A stretch of 64,000 bases of DNA. It comes from Draconibacterium aestuarii (GTDB lineage Bacteria > Bacteroidota > Bacteroidia > Bacteroidales > Prolixibacteraceae). Below, in pieces: positions 16,721-24,708 of this stretch (positions are counted from its first letter, which is position 1; the number at the start of each line of letters is the position of its first letter). A program made the translations under genes and the position numbers. A model generated the notes under the pieces. The model saw only the letters and a program-made list of their open reading frames with translations. It ran no database searches and had not been told where the DNA came from. The stretch lies in contig JAPOHD010000067.1 in the NCBI GenBank assembly GCA_026671195.1, forward strand, positions 124,001-188,000, in the 5' to 3' direction.

Positions 16721-17908
16721 ATGAAGATGATGTTAATCGTATTACTGCTATTTGCTGCGGGAGTGGCAGTTGGCCAGCAAAAAAACGAGTACAATTCAGT
16801 TTTGAAGGAAGAATTGATTTTTCTTCCTCAGCACGAACATTCGCACGGAAGCAGTATTGTTGCTTTGCCCAATGGCGATATTCTGGCATGTTGGTTCCAG
16901 GGAAGTGGCGAACGAACAGCCGATGATGTGCGAATTATGGGATCTCGGCTGGTAAAAGGGAAAAGCCAGTGGGAAGAACCCTTTTTAATGGCCGATACGC
17001 CAGGCTTACCCGACTGTAACCCGGTTCTTTTTCTGAACAACAAAAATAAACTCTTCCTGGTATGGATCGCTGTTCAGGGCAACCGGTGGGAAGGTTCGAT
17101 TTTACGCACGCGCACCTCCATGAATTACAATAAAAAAGGAGCACCGGTTTGGGAGTGGCAAGACAATATTCTGTTAAAACCGGGTGAAGAGTTTGTAAAA
17201 GAGATAGATCAAAAATTCGACGAAATGCCTGAACTGAATCACGGCTGGGCTGAATATGCTCCACTTTACGATGACATGATCAGGGGAAACAGTAAAAACC
17301 AGGTGCTGCGAAGCATTGGTTGGATGACGCGTATTAAACCGGTGATTCTTGAAAGCGGCCGCATTGTTTTGCCACTTTATTCCGATGGATATAACTTATC
17401 GTTGTGTGCCATTTCCGACGACGATGGCGAGTCGTGGAAACCGTCGAAACCCATTGTGGGAAGAGGCCCCATTCAGCCAGCACTGGCAGTTCGCAAAAAC
17501 GGCGATATTGTGGCATACATGCGCGATAGCGGTGATGCACCGGCTAGGGTGCATAAAAGTATTTCGCACGATAACGGTGAAAGCTGGAACTATACGGTTA
17601 AAACCGATATTCCAAATACGGCCAGTGTTGAATTGCAAGTGTTAAACGATGGACGCTGGGCTTTTGTTGGCAACGACATTACCGACGGACGTTACCAGGT
17701 GGTTTTAATGCTTTCGGATGATGAAGGCGAAACCTGGAAATGGAAGGAATACCTCGAAAATGACAACAAACAGGGGGGGGGAAGTTATTCGTATCCATGT
17801 GTTATTTTAACCGACGATGGATTGCTGCACATTACGTATTCGTCACGAACCGGTGAAACTGAAAAATCGATAAAACATCTGGTGGTTGATCCGTCGAAAA
17901 TTAAATAA
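16721..17908 (+). CDS. secreted BNR-repeat/sialidase-like protein
   Basis: A 395-residue secreted protein with signal peptide 1-18 (ending AVGQ). Asp-box repeats SDDDGESW, SHDNGESW and SDDEGETW mark a six-bladed sialidase fold. HEHSHGSSIVALPNGDILACW and the late SYPCVILTDDGLLHITYSSR block match the predicted-neuraminidase (COG4692) type widespread in Bacteroidota glycan loci. Members are not all sialidases, so specificity is open. It follows the toroid-FGE gene by 2 nt, so the pair is probably translated together and acts on the same glycan. A G9 tract at residues 351-353 could slip and remove the last 40 or so residues. A terminator follows. Confidence 0.8.
   Translation: MKMMLIVLLLFAAGVAVGQQKNEYNSVLKEELIFLPQHEHSHGSSIVALPNGDILACWFQGSGERTADDVRIMGSRLVKGKSQWEEPFLMADTPGLPDCNPVLFLNNKNKLFLVWIAVQGNRWEGSILRTRTSMNYNKKGAPVWEWQDNILLKPGEEFVKEIDQKFDEMPELNHGWAEYAPLYDDMIRGNSKNQVLRSIGWMTRIKPVILESGRIVLPLYSDGYNLSLCAISDDDGESWKPSKPIVGRGPIQPALAVRKNGDIVAYMRDSGDAPARVHKSISHDNGESWNYTVKTDIPNTASVELQVLNDGRWAFVGNDITDGRYQVVLMLSDDEGETWKWKEYLENDNKQGGGSYSYPCVILTDDGLLHITYSSRTGETEKSIKHLVVDPSKIK
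17773..17781 (+). repeat. G9 homopolymer inside the sialidase-like gene
   Basis: Nine consecutive G encode part of KQGGGSYS. Other G runs I saw in the window are six or seven long, so this is the longest. A one-base slip would frameshift the last blade. It could be a contingency tract or a sequencing/assembly uncertainty. Confidence 0.9.
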
Positions 17909-17946
17909 AGGCAATGAGCTTATCTGATTGTACAGATGCCATTATA

Positions 17947-17984
17947 AAAGAACGCTTCGGAATCCCGAAGCATTCTTTGTTTTT
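17947..17984 (+). terminator. intrinsic terminator after the sialidase-like gene
   Basis: A 14-bp stem with a single C-A mismatch (17947-17960 with 17965-17978) and a 4-nt loop is followed by a T-rich run beginning at 17979. It lies 38 nt after the stop codon. Confidence 0.8.
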
Positions 17985-18326
17985 ATATATCCAGATCTTT
18001 TTAACCAGTTAGAAATCAGTCGTTTTGTAATCGCTTTTTCCGCGTTCTTACATTTCTGCAATAATCCGATCGATTAATGTCAATAAGTATTAGAAGTTGA
18101 AAGATATAGTCAATTCTCTTCTTTATTTGTTTTATGAATTGTAGTTTTTTGAATACATTTGCAACCTCTGGGAGTGAAAATATCCTCGATTTCGAGTAAT
18201 TAACAATTAAATGTTAATTGTTTTCGCAAAAACTTCTCAATCTCCTTGATTATTTTCCAAAAAAGTATTTTCTTTGCACACCGTTTTAGTAACGTGTTTG
18301 TTTGAACATCAAGAAATTATAAAGAA
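17985..18326 (+). promoter_or_regulatory. upstream region and leader of the rpmB operon
   Basis: No gene here. Two promoter candidates face rpmB. The distal one is TACATTTG at 18154-18161, a full match to TAnnTTTG. The proximal one is TTG (18246-18248), 20 nt, then TTTCTTTG (18269-18276), one base off. Transcripts from the distal site would carry a leader with two adjacent hairpins, CTCGA-TT-TCGAG at 18185-18196 and ATTAACA/TGTTAAT at 18199-18218. These could be a ribosomal-protein leader structure, which is inference. Confidence 0.5.
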
Positions 18327-18569
18327 ATGTCACGAGTTTGTCAAATAACAGGAAAGAAAGCAATGGTGGGAAACAATGTATCTCACTCAAAGAGAAGAAC
18401 TAAAAGAAAGTTCGATGTAAACCTGTTTAAAAAGAAATTTTATATGCCTGACGAAGATCGTTGGGTGCAACTAACTGTATCTGCTGCCGGTATGCGCACA
18501 ATTAACAAAAAAGGCGTTAAAGCTGCTTTAACCGAAGCGCAGGGAAAAGGTTATATCACTAAATATTAA
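18327..18569 (+). CDS. rpmB: 50S ribosomal protein L28
   Basis: An 80-residue basic protein starting [20 protein letters not shown], the standard L28 opening, with the [13 protein letters not shown] block and the [12 protein letters not shown] block. Length is normal for the family. It is part of the large ribosomal subunit. It heads the conserved Bacteroidota cluster rpmB-rpmG-DUF4295-ftsY; rpmG follows 11 nt later. Confidence is very high. Confidence 0.98.
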   Translation: MSRVCQITGKKAMVGNNVSHSKRRTKRKFDVNLFKKKFYMPDEDRWVQLTVSAAGMRTINKKGVKAALTEAQGKGYITKY

Positions 18570-18580
18570 AAGTATTAGAG

Positions 18581-18769
18581 ATGGCTAAAAAAGGAAAAGG
18601 CAATAGGGTTCAGGTAATCTTAGAATGCACTGAGCATAAAGATAGTGGTATGCCGGGTACTTCGCGGTACATTACTACTAAAAATAGAAAGAATACTACT
18701 GAAAGAATGGAATTGAAAAAATACAATCCTGTTCTGAAGAAAGTTACAGTACATAAAGAAATTAAATAA
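18581..18769 (+). CDS. rpmG: 50S ribosomal protein L33
   Basis: A 62-residue basic protein with the L33 pattern [27 protein letters not shown] and [17 protein letters not shown]. The four zinc-binding cysteines of the C+ type are missing (only one Cys is left), so this is the zinc-free form. It lies between rpmB and the DUF4295 gene with short gaps and is co-transcribed with them. Confidence 0.98.
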   Translation: MAKKGKGNRVQVILECTEHKDSGMPGTSRYITTKNRKNTTERMELKKYNPVLKKVTVHKEIK

Positions 18770-18777
18770 ATTTAGAC

Positions 18778-18930
18778 ATGGCAAAGAAAGCAGTAGCATC
18801 ATTACAAAAAGGTGCCGGTAAAGGTTATGCTAAAGTAATCAAGATGACTAAATCGGAAAAAACTGGTGCATATACTTTTAAAGAAGAAATTGTGCCAAAC
18901 GACGACGTTAAAACTTATTTTAAAAAATAA
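18778..18930 (+). CDS. DUF4295 small basic protein
   Basis: A 50-residue frame beginning MAKKAVASLQKGAGKGYAKV and ending VPNDDVKTYFKK. It matches the small DUF4295 protein that follows rpmG in most Bacteroidota. It starts 8 nt after the rpmG stop and ends 24 nt before a strong terminator, so it completes the ribosomal transcript. The basic composition and constant linkage to L28 and L33 suggest a ribosome-associated role, not shown by sequence alone. Confidence 0.92.
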   Translation: MAKKAVASLQKGAGKGYAKVIKMTKSEKTGAYTFKEEIVPNDDVKTYFKK

Positions 18931-18953
18931 GAAGATATATCTGTATAACAGGG

Positions 18954-18986
18954 AAAGCTTTCATGTACTATGAAAGCTTTTTTTGT
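18954..18986 (+). terminator. intrinsic terminator after the ribosomal protein operon
   Basis: A perfect 11-bp stem (18954-18964 with 18970-18980) with a 5-nt loop is followed by T run 18978-18984. It ends the rpmB-rpmG-DUF4295 transcript and separates it from ftsY. Confidence 0.88.
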
Positions 18987-19183
18987 GTTATATGCTTGCT
19001 TTGTGTAAGAACTCCTGCCACTAAGTAGAGACTTTACTTCTTTTAATTGGTAGATTTTTTATTGTTACAGGATCCAATATTCAGGATTCGTTTAAGGGAT
19101 GGTTTTTAACCGATGATTTTTAATAGAACATCCGTTCCTTATCAATTATTGTATTATTTTTAGAGCTCGCAAATTGTATTATT

Positions 19184-20134
19184 ATGGCCATATTTGGAAG
19201 TTTCAATAGAAAAAAGAAAGAAAACCTGGATCAGGGACTTTCAAAAACAAAAGAAAGTGTTTTTAAAAAACTGAGCCGGGCAGTTGTTGGTAAGTCGAAA
19301 GTCGACGATGAAGTATTGGATAACCTGGAAGAGGTGTTAATTACTTCTGATGTTGGTGTTGATACCACTCTGAAAATCATTCAACGCATCGAAGAACGCG
19401 TAGCCGAGGATAAATATATGGGAGTTAGTGAGTTGAATAAAATTCTAAAGGAAGAGATTTCTGGTCTTTTGGAAGAGAATAATTCAGCTGATGTTTCTGA
19501 TTTTGAACTTCCTGAAACTGAAGGTCCGTATGTGATTATGGTTGTGGGAGTAAATGGAGTGGGAAAAACTACTACCATTGGCAAGTTGGCCTACAACTTT
19601 AAACAAGCAGGTAAATCGGTTATGCTTGGGGCCGCTGATACATTCAGAGCGGCAGCAATAGAGCAATTGGAAGTTTGGGCCGAACGTGTTGATGTGCCAA
19701 TTGTAAAACAAAAAATGGGTTCCGATCCGGCGTCTGTTGCTTACGATACACTGGCGTCGGCCAAAGCGAATAATGTCGATGTAGTTATTATCGACACGGC
19801 AGGTCGTTTGCACAATAAGGTGGGTTTAATGAATGAACTTTCGAAAATTAAGAAAGTTATGCAAAAACTGATGCCTGATGCTCCTCACGAAGTATTGTTG
19901 ATTTTAGATGGATCGACCGGGCAGAATGCCTTCGAACAAGCCAAACAATTTACAAAAGCTACCGAGGTGACTGCTTTGGCACTGACCAAACTCGATGGAA
20001 CAGCAAAAGGTGGAGTAGTAATCGGTATTTCCGATCAGTTTAAAATTCCGGTAAAGTATATTGGAATTGGAGAAAAACTGGAACATCTTCAAATCTTCCG
20101 TCGTACTGAATTTGTCGATTCTCTTTTCTCGTAA
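19184..20134 (+). CDS. ftsY: signal recognition particle receptor FtsY
   Basis: A 316-residue SRP-type GTPase. The N domain (about 1-100, four-helix bundle with SRAVVGKSKVDDEVLDNLEE) is followed by the G domain: P-loop GVNGVGKTTT near residue 125, GAADTFRAAA, DTAGRLHNKVGLM, and TKLDGTAKGG for guanine recognition. The acidic A domain of E. coli FtsY is absent, as in other Bacteroidota, so membrane contact depends on the amphipathic N-terminus (MAIFGSFNRKKKE). It docks Ffh-bound ribosomes at the inner membrane. A DksA-type gene follows 10 nt later. Confidence 0.98.
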   Translation: MAIFGSFNRKKKENLDQGLSKTKESVFKKLSRAVVGKSKVDDEVLDNLEEVLITSDVGVDTTLKIIQRIEERVAEDKYMGVSELNKILKEEISGLLEENNSADVSDFELPETEGPYVIMVVGVNGVGKTTTIGKLAYNFKQAGKSVMLGAADTFRAAAIEQLEVWAERVDVPIVKQKMGSDPASVAYDTLASAKANNVDVVIIDTAGRLHNKVGLMNELSKIKKVMQKLMPDAPHEVLLILDGSTGQNAFEQAKQFTKATEVTALALTKLDGTAKGGVVIGISDQFKIPVKYIGIGEKLEHLQIFRRTEFVDSLFS

Positions 20135-20144
20135 GCTACGCTGA

Positions 20145-20474
20145 ATGGCATTGGATAAGCTTGAAATACGTGCAAAAATAGAGGTAGAAATCCGCAAGAC
20201 TGAAGAGTCAATAGCTGAGTACAAAGAGCTAACCCAGCCAGTTGAACCTGAAAATGCTATCGGCCGCATTTCGAGAATGGATGCTATAAATAATAAAAGT
20301 GTTACCGAAGCCGCTCTTCGAAAAGCGAAAGACAAACTTGAAAAATTGTATTTCGCATTATCAAAACTCGATGATGATGATTTTGGATTGTGTGTTAAGT
20401 GCAGGTGTCCCATTCCATTAGGGCGAATATTATTAATGCCACAATCGCGGACTTGTGTAAAATGTTCGCATTAA
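20145..20474 (+). CDS. TraR/DksA-family C4 zinc finger protein
   Basis: A 109-residue protein with an N-terminal helical coiled-coil (about 5-80) and a C-terminal zinc finger CVKC...CVKC (LCVKCRCPIPLGRILLMPQS ending in CVKCSH). This is the TraR/DksA layout; such proteins enter the secondary channel of RNA polymerase or are related regulators. The coiled-coil tip (ISRMDAINNKS) does not show the two-Asp DxxDxA motif of true DksA, so direct ppGpp-linked activity is uncertain. It starts 10 nt after ftsY and ends 15 nt before the stop of the convergent sensor kinase gene. Confidence 0.85.
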   Translation: MALDKLEIRAKIEVEIRKTEESIAEYKELTQPVEPENAIGRISRMDAINNKSVTEAALRKAKDKLEKLYFALSKLDDDDFGLCVKCRCPIPLGRILLMPQSRTCVKCSH

Positions 20475-20489
20475 TTCTTTACTGATTAT

Positions 20490-22565
20490 CTATTCCTGAG
20501 CGATTAATATTTCCTGTTTCTTGTAGGTAGAAATTATTTCAAAAAGTTTTTGTTGCGAAATCGGTTTTGAAATATAAGCGTTACATCCAGCTACCCGAAC
20601 TTCTTCAATGTAATTATCCTGCGCATATGCGGTTTGAGCAATAATAAATACTGTTTTATTAAATTCCCTTATTAATTCAGTGGCTTTAAAACCATCTAAC
20701 TCAGGCATTTTTATGTCCATTAGAATAATTTCAGTATCCGGATTATTTTTGATCAACTCAACAGCTTCTTTACCATTTTTGGCATGAAGTATACTTTCTG
20801 CCACATCGTTTAGAACTTGTTTTAAAATGTTGAATGATATCGGATCGTCTTCGGCTATAAGTATTTTGTACTTCGATAAAATTGGTTTAATTTCTAGAGG
20901 CTCGAAACCGTTGCCGGAAGTATGGTTTGATTCCATTAAATTGTTGGGAATACGAAAACTGAATGTCGTTCCTTTACCCGGTTCTGATTTCAGGTATATG
21001 TCTCCATCTAAAAGCTGAACATATCCTTTCGAAATTGATAATCCCAGCCCTGAACCTTCGTAACCTCTTGCATGTGACGAGTCAGCCTGTACAAACTGGT
21101 TGAAAATGGCAGCCTGTTTGTTTTTGGCAATGCCAATTCCTGTATCGACTACTGAAAATTCGGCATGTGTATTGTTTATTGAGTAGTTAACTTGTACTGA
21201 TCCTTTTACGGTGAATTTAAGTGCGTTTTTTATCAGGTTCGTGAGTATTGAATTGAGCTTGTACTCATCGGTATAAAAATTACAAGTTGAAGATGTTGTA
21301 TCTTCATTAAAAATGAGTTGTAAGCTTTTTGAGGTTGCTTCGGGCGTGAAAAAACTTTGCAGTTCATTCATTATCTTCTTAATGTTTACCTGGCTGATTT
21401 GTTTTTTTTCGGCTCCCGATTCCAATTTTGATACGTCAATAATATTATTAATTGTACTCAATATTCTTTCGCCACTCTGAAGAATTATATTTACAAATTG
21501 CAGCTGTTCTTCATGCTTGTAGTCTTTTAATTTAAGTAGTTCTGCAAAACCTAAAATCCCATTCATCGGTGTTCTTATTTCGTGGCTCATATTTGCCAAA
21601 AATGCCGATTTCATTTTGTCACTTTCTTCAGCCCTGAATTTTTGCTCTTCAAGTTCAATCATAATTCTGGAGTTCAGTTCCAGTTGTTGCTGAAGATCTT
21701 CGGTTCTCTTTTTAACCTTTACCTGTAAAATCCTGTTTATAATTAATAGTAACGACAGTGAGGTTAATACAAGAAATCCGGCTAAAAGAATATATTTCAG
21801 GTAGTCGTGCCAGTCGCTTTCAGTTCGGTTATATTGTTTAATCCATTTATCGTAAATATGCTGATATTCTCCATTTGATAGAATAACTTCAAGTCCGTTA
21901 TTTAGAATTTCGGCCAACTCAGGTGAATCTTTAGAAACTTTAAAACCCATATTACGTTCCAAAATGCGGTGGTCACTCGCACGAACATAACTTTTACCAA
22001 GTTTTTTAGCGTAGTACATGCTGCCAATTCTTTGAGCAATAACGCAGGTTACATCTTCTCTATCGAGGGTATTCAACAGTTCCTTATAGCTGCTTACAAA
22101 TATAAATCGGGCCGATGGATTAACGGAAAGAACATAATGAACAAGAACATCATTTTCCCATAAGGCAACAATTGGCTGTTTAATTGATCGTAGCAGTTCA
22201 ATTGTAAATCTGTTATAGTATTTTTTATTGTATAGAAAGCAATGCGAGGTGTTAATTGTTGATCTGGTGTAAATGTAATCGTTGTCTTGATTATCATAGT
22301 AGTGAGTTCCTCCGATTGCTTGTATCTTACCACTTTCAAGGGCTTCGTTAATTTTTTTCCATCTGCCGCCATTTACTTCTATGGGGGTATTGTATAAGTT
22401 TTTAATTGCATTTATAATATCAACATTAAAACCAACGAGTTCGTCTTTTTCGTTTGAATAATGATAAGGTGGATAATTGTTGCTAAACATTACTTCGTAT
22501 TGCGCCCATGCTTTGGTTGAAGTAATGAGTACAAATATTACAAATAATAAAATACAATTTCGCAT
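20490..22565 (-). CDS. hybrid sensor histidine kinase with periplasmic SBP domain
   Basis: A 691-residue membrane protein. Signal peptide 1-21 (ending WAQ) is followed by a bacterial extracellular solute-binding family 3 domain (about 23-245; YEVMFSNNYPPYHY, GFNVDIINAI), one membrane helix near 255-277, a short coiled coil, a HisKA domain with MSHEIRTPMN (His328), an HATPase domain (TNLIKNALKFT, DTGIGIAK, GSGLGLSISKG) and a C-terminal receiver domain with phosphoacceptor Asp617 in LMDIKMPELDGF and the ISKP lysine. It should sense a small amino-acid-like ligand and phosphorylate itself. No output regulator lies next to it. It is convergent with the DksA-type gene and divergent from the kinase gene at 22748. 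Confidence 0.92.
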   Translation of the reverse strand: MRNCILLFVIFVLITSTKAWAQYEVMFSNNYPPYHYSNEKDELVGFNVDIINAIKNLYNTPIEVNGGRWKKINEALESGKIQAIGGTHYYDNQDNDYIYTRSTINTSHCFLYNKKYYNRFTIELLRSIKQPIVALWENDVLVHYVLSVNPSARFIFVSSYKELLNTLDREDVTCVIAQRIGSMYYAKKLGKSYVRASDHRILERNMGFKVSKDSPELAEILNNGLEVILSNGEYQHIYDKWIKQYNRTESDWHDYLKYILLAGFLVLTSLSLLLIINRILQVKVKKRTEDLQQQLELNSRIMIELEEQKFRAEESDKMKSAFLANMSHEIRTPMNGILGFAELLKLKDYKHEEQLQFVNIILQSGERILSTINNIIDVSKLESGAEKKQISQVNIKKIMNELQSFFTPEATSKSLQLIFNEDTTSSTCNFYTDEYKLNSILTNLIKNALKFTVKGSVQVNYSINNTHAEFSVVDTGIGIAKNKQAAIFNQFVQADSSHARGYEGSGLGLSISKGYVQLLDGDIYLKSEPGKGTTFSFRIPNNLMESNHTSGNGFEPLEIKPILSKYKILIAEDDPISFNILKQVLNDVAESILHAKNGKEAVELIKNNPDTEIILMDIKMPELDGFKATELIREFNKTVFIIAQTAYAQDNYIEEVRVAGCNAYISKPISQQKLFEIISTYKKQEILIAQE

Positions 22566-22644
22566 TGCGGGATCGCTTTAGTTATATAAAAATTGCGATA
22601 ATAAAAACTGATTTAAAAGTTTGTTCTAATATAATTTAAATTCG

Positions 22645-22675
22645 TTGTGAGAACGAATAATTTTTATACTTTTTG
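22645..22675 (+). promoter_or_regulatory. possible promoter for the fructosamine kinase gene
   Basis: TTG at 22645-22647, 19 nt, then TACTTTTTG at 22667-22675, which has one extra base compared with TAnnTTTG. The start codon is 73 nt further on. Weak match, but it lies in the divergent gap where a promoter is expected. Confidence 0.3.
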
Positions 22676-22747
22676 TTACTTTCGAAAGAATATTATATCA
22701 ACTTATCTGTTTGAGTTTACACTCTAAAACCGTGTTAGTATTAGAAG

Positions 22748-23632
22748 ATGAATAATAGTTTGTTAGAAATAGTGGAAAGGTACCTGGCAGAAGAGTTAGA
22801 TGAACCTGTGAAAATATTTTCGACAAAACATTTAGGGGGAGGCTGTATTAATCATGCCTCGAAGTTGGAAACAAGTATAGGACCACTTTTTTTGAAATGG
22901 AATGCTAATTGCAACTCCGATATATTTTTACGAGAAGCAGAAAGTTTAAATGAGCTTTCCAGGGCTACAACTGATTTATTAAAAGTACCAAAAGTCTTTT
23001 GTGCCAAACCAGTTGATGGCACACCCGGATTTATGGTACAGGAATATCTTCAGGCGGCATGTGCTAATGATGAAAATGATGAGAAACTTGGACGTGGTTT
23101 AGCAATTATTCATCAGTTTAGAAATGAAAAATTTGGGTTTTATAACAATAATTATTGTGGTGCAACAACTCAGAATAATTCATGGGCAGATAATTGGGTT
23201 GATTTCTTTGTGAATAAACGACTCAGATTTTTAGTGGACTTAATACAGGTAAAAAGGCCACTCCCTTCCTCCGAAATTTTAGTTTTAGAGAAATTATTTG
23301 CTAAAATTCCTTCTCTAATTCCCTCTGAATCCAAGGCAGTTCTTATTCATGGTGATTTATGGTCGGGGAACTACATGAATACACAAGATGGCCCCGCATT
23401 AATTGATCCTGCTGCCTATTATGCAGACAGGGAAATAGAATTTGCCATAATGACAATGTTTGGTGGGTTTTCTTCCCGCTTTTATTCAGCTTATAACGAG
23501 GTGCATCCATTAGAGCCTGATTGGCGAAGCCGCAATGAGTTGTACCAACTGTACCATGTATTAAACCATTTTTGTCTTTTTGGTGGATCTTACCGAATGC
23601 AAGCCCTCTCGATTGCCAAAAGGTTTATTTAG
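22748..23632 (+). CDS. fructosamine-3-kinase family protein
   Basis: A 294-residue cytoplasmic protein of normal family length. The N-lobe has KHLGGGCINHASKLET (the G-rich loop with the Asn-His characteristic of fructosamine kinases) and LFLKWN (ATP-binding lysine). The C-lobe has VLIHGDLWSGNYM (catalytic loop) and ALIDPAAYYADREIEFAIM (metal-binding Asp). The family phosphorylates ketosamines (Amadori products of protein or amino acid glycation), or ribulosamines and erythrulosamines, on O3. The SIS-domain gene following after 82 nt could act on the phosphorylated product. Expression is likely joint, since no terminator is seen between them. Confidence 0.88.
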   Translation: MNNSLLEIVERYLAEELDEPVKIFSTKHLGGGCINHASKLETSIGPLFLKWNANCNSDIFLREAESLNELSRATTDLLKVPKVFCAKPVDGTPGFMVQEYLQAACANDENDEKLGRGLAIIHQFRNEKFGFYNNNYCGATTQNNSWADNWVDFFVNKRLRFLVDLIQVKRPLPSSEILVLEKLFAKIPSLIPSESKAVLIHGDLWSGNYMNTQDGPALIDPAAYYADREIEFAIMTMFGGFSSRFYSAYNEVHPLEPDWRSRNELYQLYHVLNHFCLFGGSYRMQALSIAKRFI

Positions 23633-23714
23633 ACGAGAATTAATTTATTTTGGAAATAGTTGATTTGTAAAGTCTGCTTTTGTAACTTATACTATAATTC
23701 AAAAGTTTATAGCG

Positions 23715-24638
23715 GTGAAAAGCGAGATTTACGAAATTCCTTACCGGGCAGAGTTGTGTTATCAGAAAAATAAAGGTATAATTTTACCCGAAGATGTTCC
23801 CTACATTGGAATGGGAGCTTCGAATATAGCCACCAAAGCATTTCGTTACCTGGGAATAAATATATTGTCGGAAAAGGCAGCCGAATATTATAATTATCTG
23901 ATAAAATACAAGCATCCTAAAAATGGTGTGCTTATATCTCAATCGGGACAAAGCTCGGAAACCTTGTGGTGCGCCGACTATTTTGATTCTTTTATTGCCA
24001 TAGTAAACAATGAAGAAAGCCCTTTGGGAAAGCATGAAAATTGTACTCAGAGAATTTTGCTTTATTCGGGTGAAGAAAGAGAAATAACAGCTAAAACATA
24101 TATTAATACCTTGCTTGTTTTGTATTTGGGTTTTGGATTCGATCCTTTGGAAACTATCACGGCTTTGAAAAGCCACATGTCGCATTTCGAACAAATTGGT
24201 ATTAAAATTGGTGAATTGATTAGAAGTACAATGGGATGGCGAAAAAAGTGCTCCATCTATATTTTGGGGAATGGTCCTAATATTGCAACAGCCAATATCG
24301 CTGCAATGGTTTTAAGCAGGGTGATAAAAATACCCGTACAGTCCATGTCTGTCTCTCATTACGATCATGGTTTCAAGGAGACAGCAAAAGATTCGGTAGT
24401 GATTGCCGTAAATCACATTGGGCCTGAACAAAAAAGAACAAAACGCTTGTTAAAAACAATTCAAGGTGCAGGAGCCAAAGTTTTTGAAGTCAATAATACG
24501 CTGGTCGAAAGCGTTTACAGTCCGTTGACTTTACCTTTGCCTTTTTATTTTGCAGCTGAATATCTTTCCAATAAACTTAAGGTAAGACCTTTATTCGAGG
24601 CAGATAGAAATATCACGAATATCGAACCGGAAGAATAA
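23715..24638 (+). CDS. two-SIS-domain sugar isomerase/deglycase/deaminase-like protein
   Basis: A 307-residue protein starting at a GTG (no ATG near). It has two SIS (sugar isomerase) folds, about 25-155 and 180-300. The first has YIGMGASNIA and SQSGQSSETLW, the phosphosugar-binding Ser/Thr loop; the second has IYILGNGPNIATANIAAM. There is no glutaminase domain, so it is not GlmS. Related proteins are FrlB-type fructoselysine-6-phosphate deglycases, NagB-II glucosamine-6-phosphate deaminases and AgaS. Placement after a fructosamine kinase favours a role in splitting phosphorylated Amadori compounds, which is inference. Specificity cannot be read from sequence. Confidence 0.75.
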   Translation: MKSEIYEIPYRAELCYQKNKGIILPEDVPYIGMGASNIATKAFRYLGINILSEKAAEYYNYLIKYKHPKNGVLISQSGQSSETLWCADYFDSFIAIVNNEESPLGKHENCTQRILLYSGEEREITAKTYINTLLVLYLGFGFDPLETITALKSHMSHFEQIGIKIGELIRSTMGWRKKCSIYILGNGPNIATANIAAMVLSRVIKIPVQSMSVSHYDHGFKETAKDSVVIAVNHIGPEQKRTKRLLKTIQGAGAKVFEVNNTLVESVYSPLTLPLPFYFAAEYLSNKLKVRPLFEADRNITNIEPEE

Positions 24639-24708
24639 AATGAGTAATCGCATTGCAGGCATTTGCTCGAATGTTTAAATTAGCAGCAAAACCAAATACC
24701 TGTTTTAC

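Noticed and set aside
15969-16889. 306-codon frame antisense to the FGE-like domain
   Set aside because: It lies opposite a gene with clear domain motifs and its own translation shows no family or start context.
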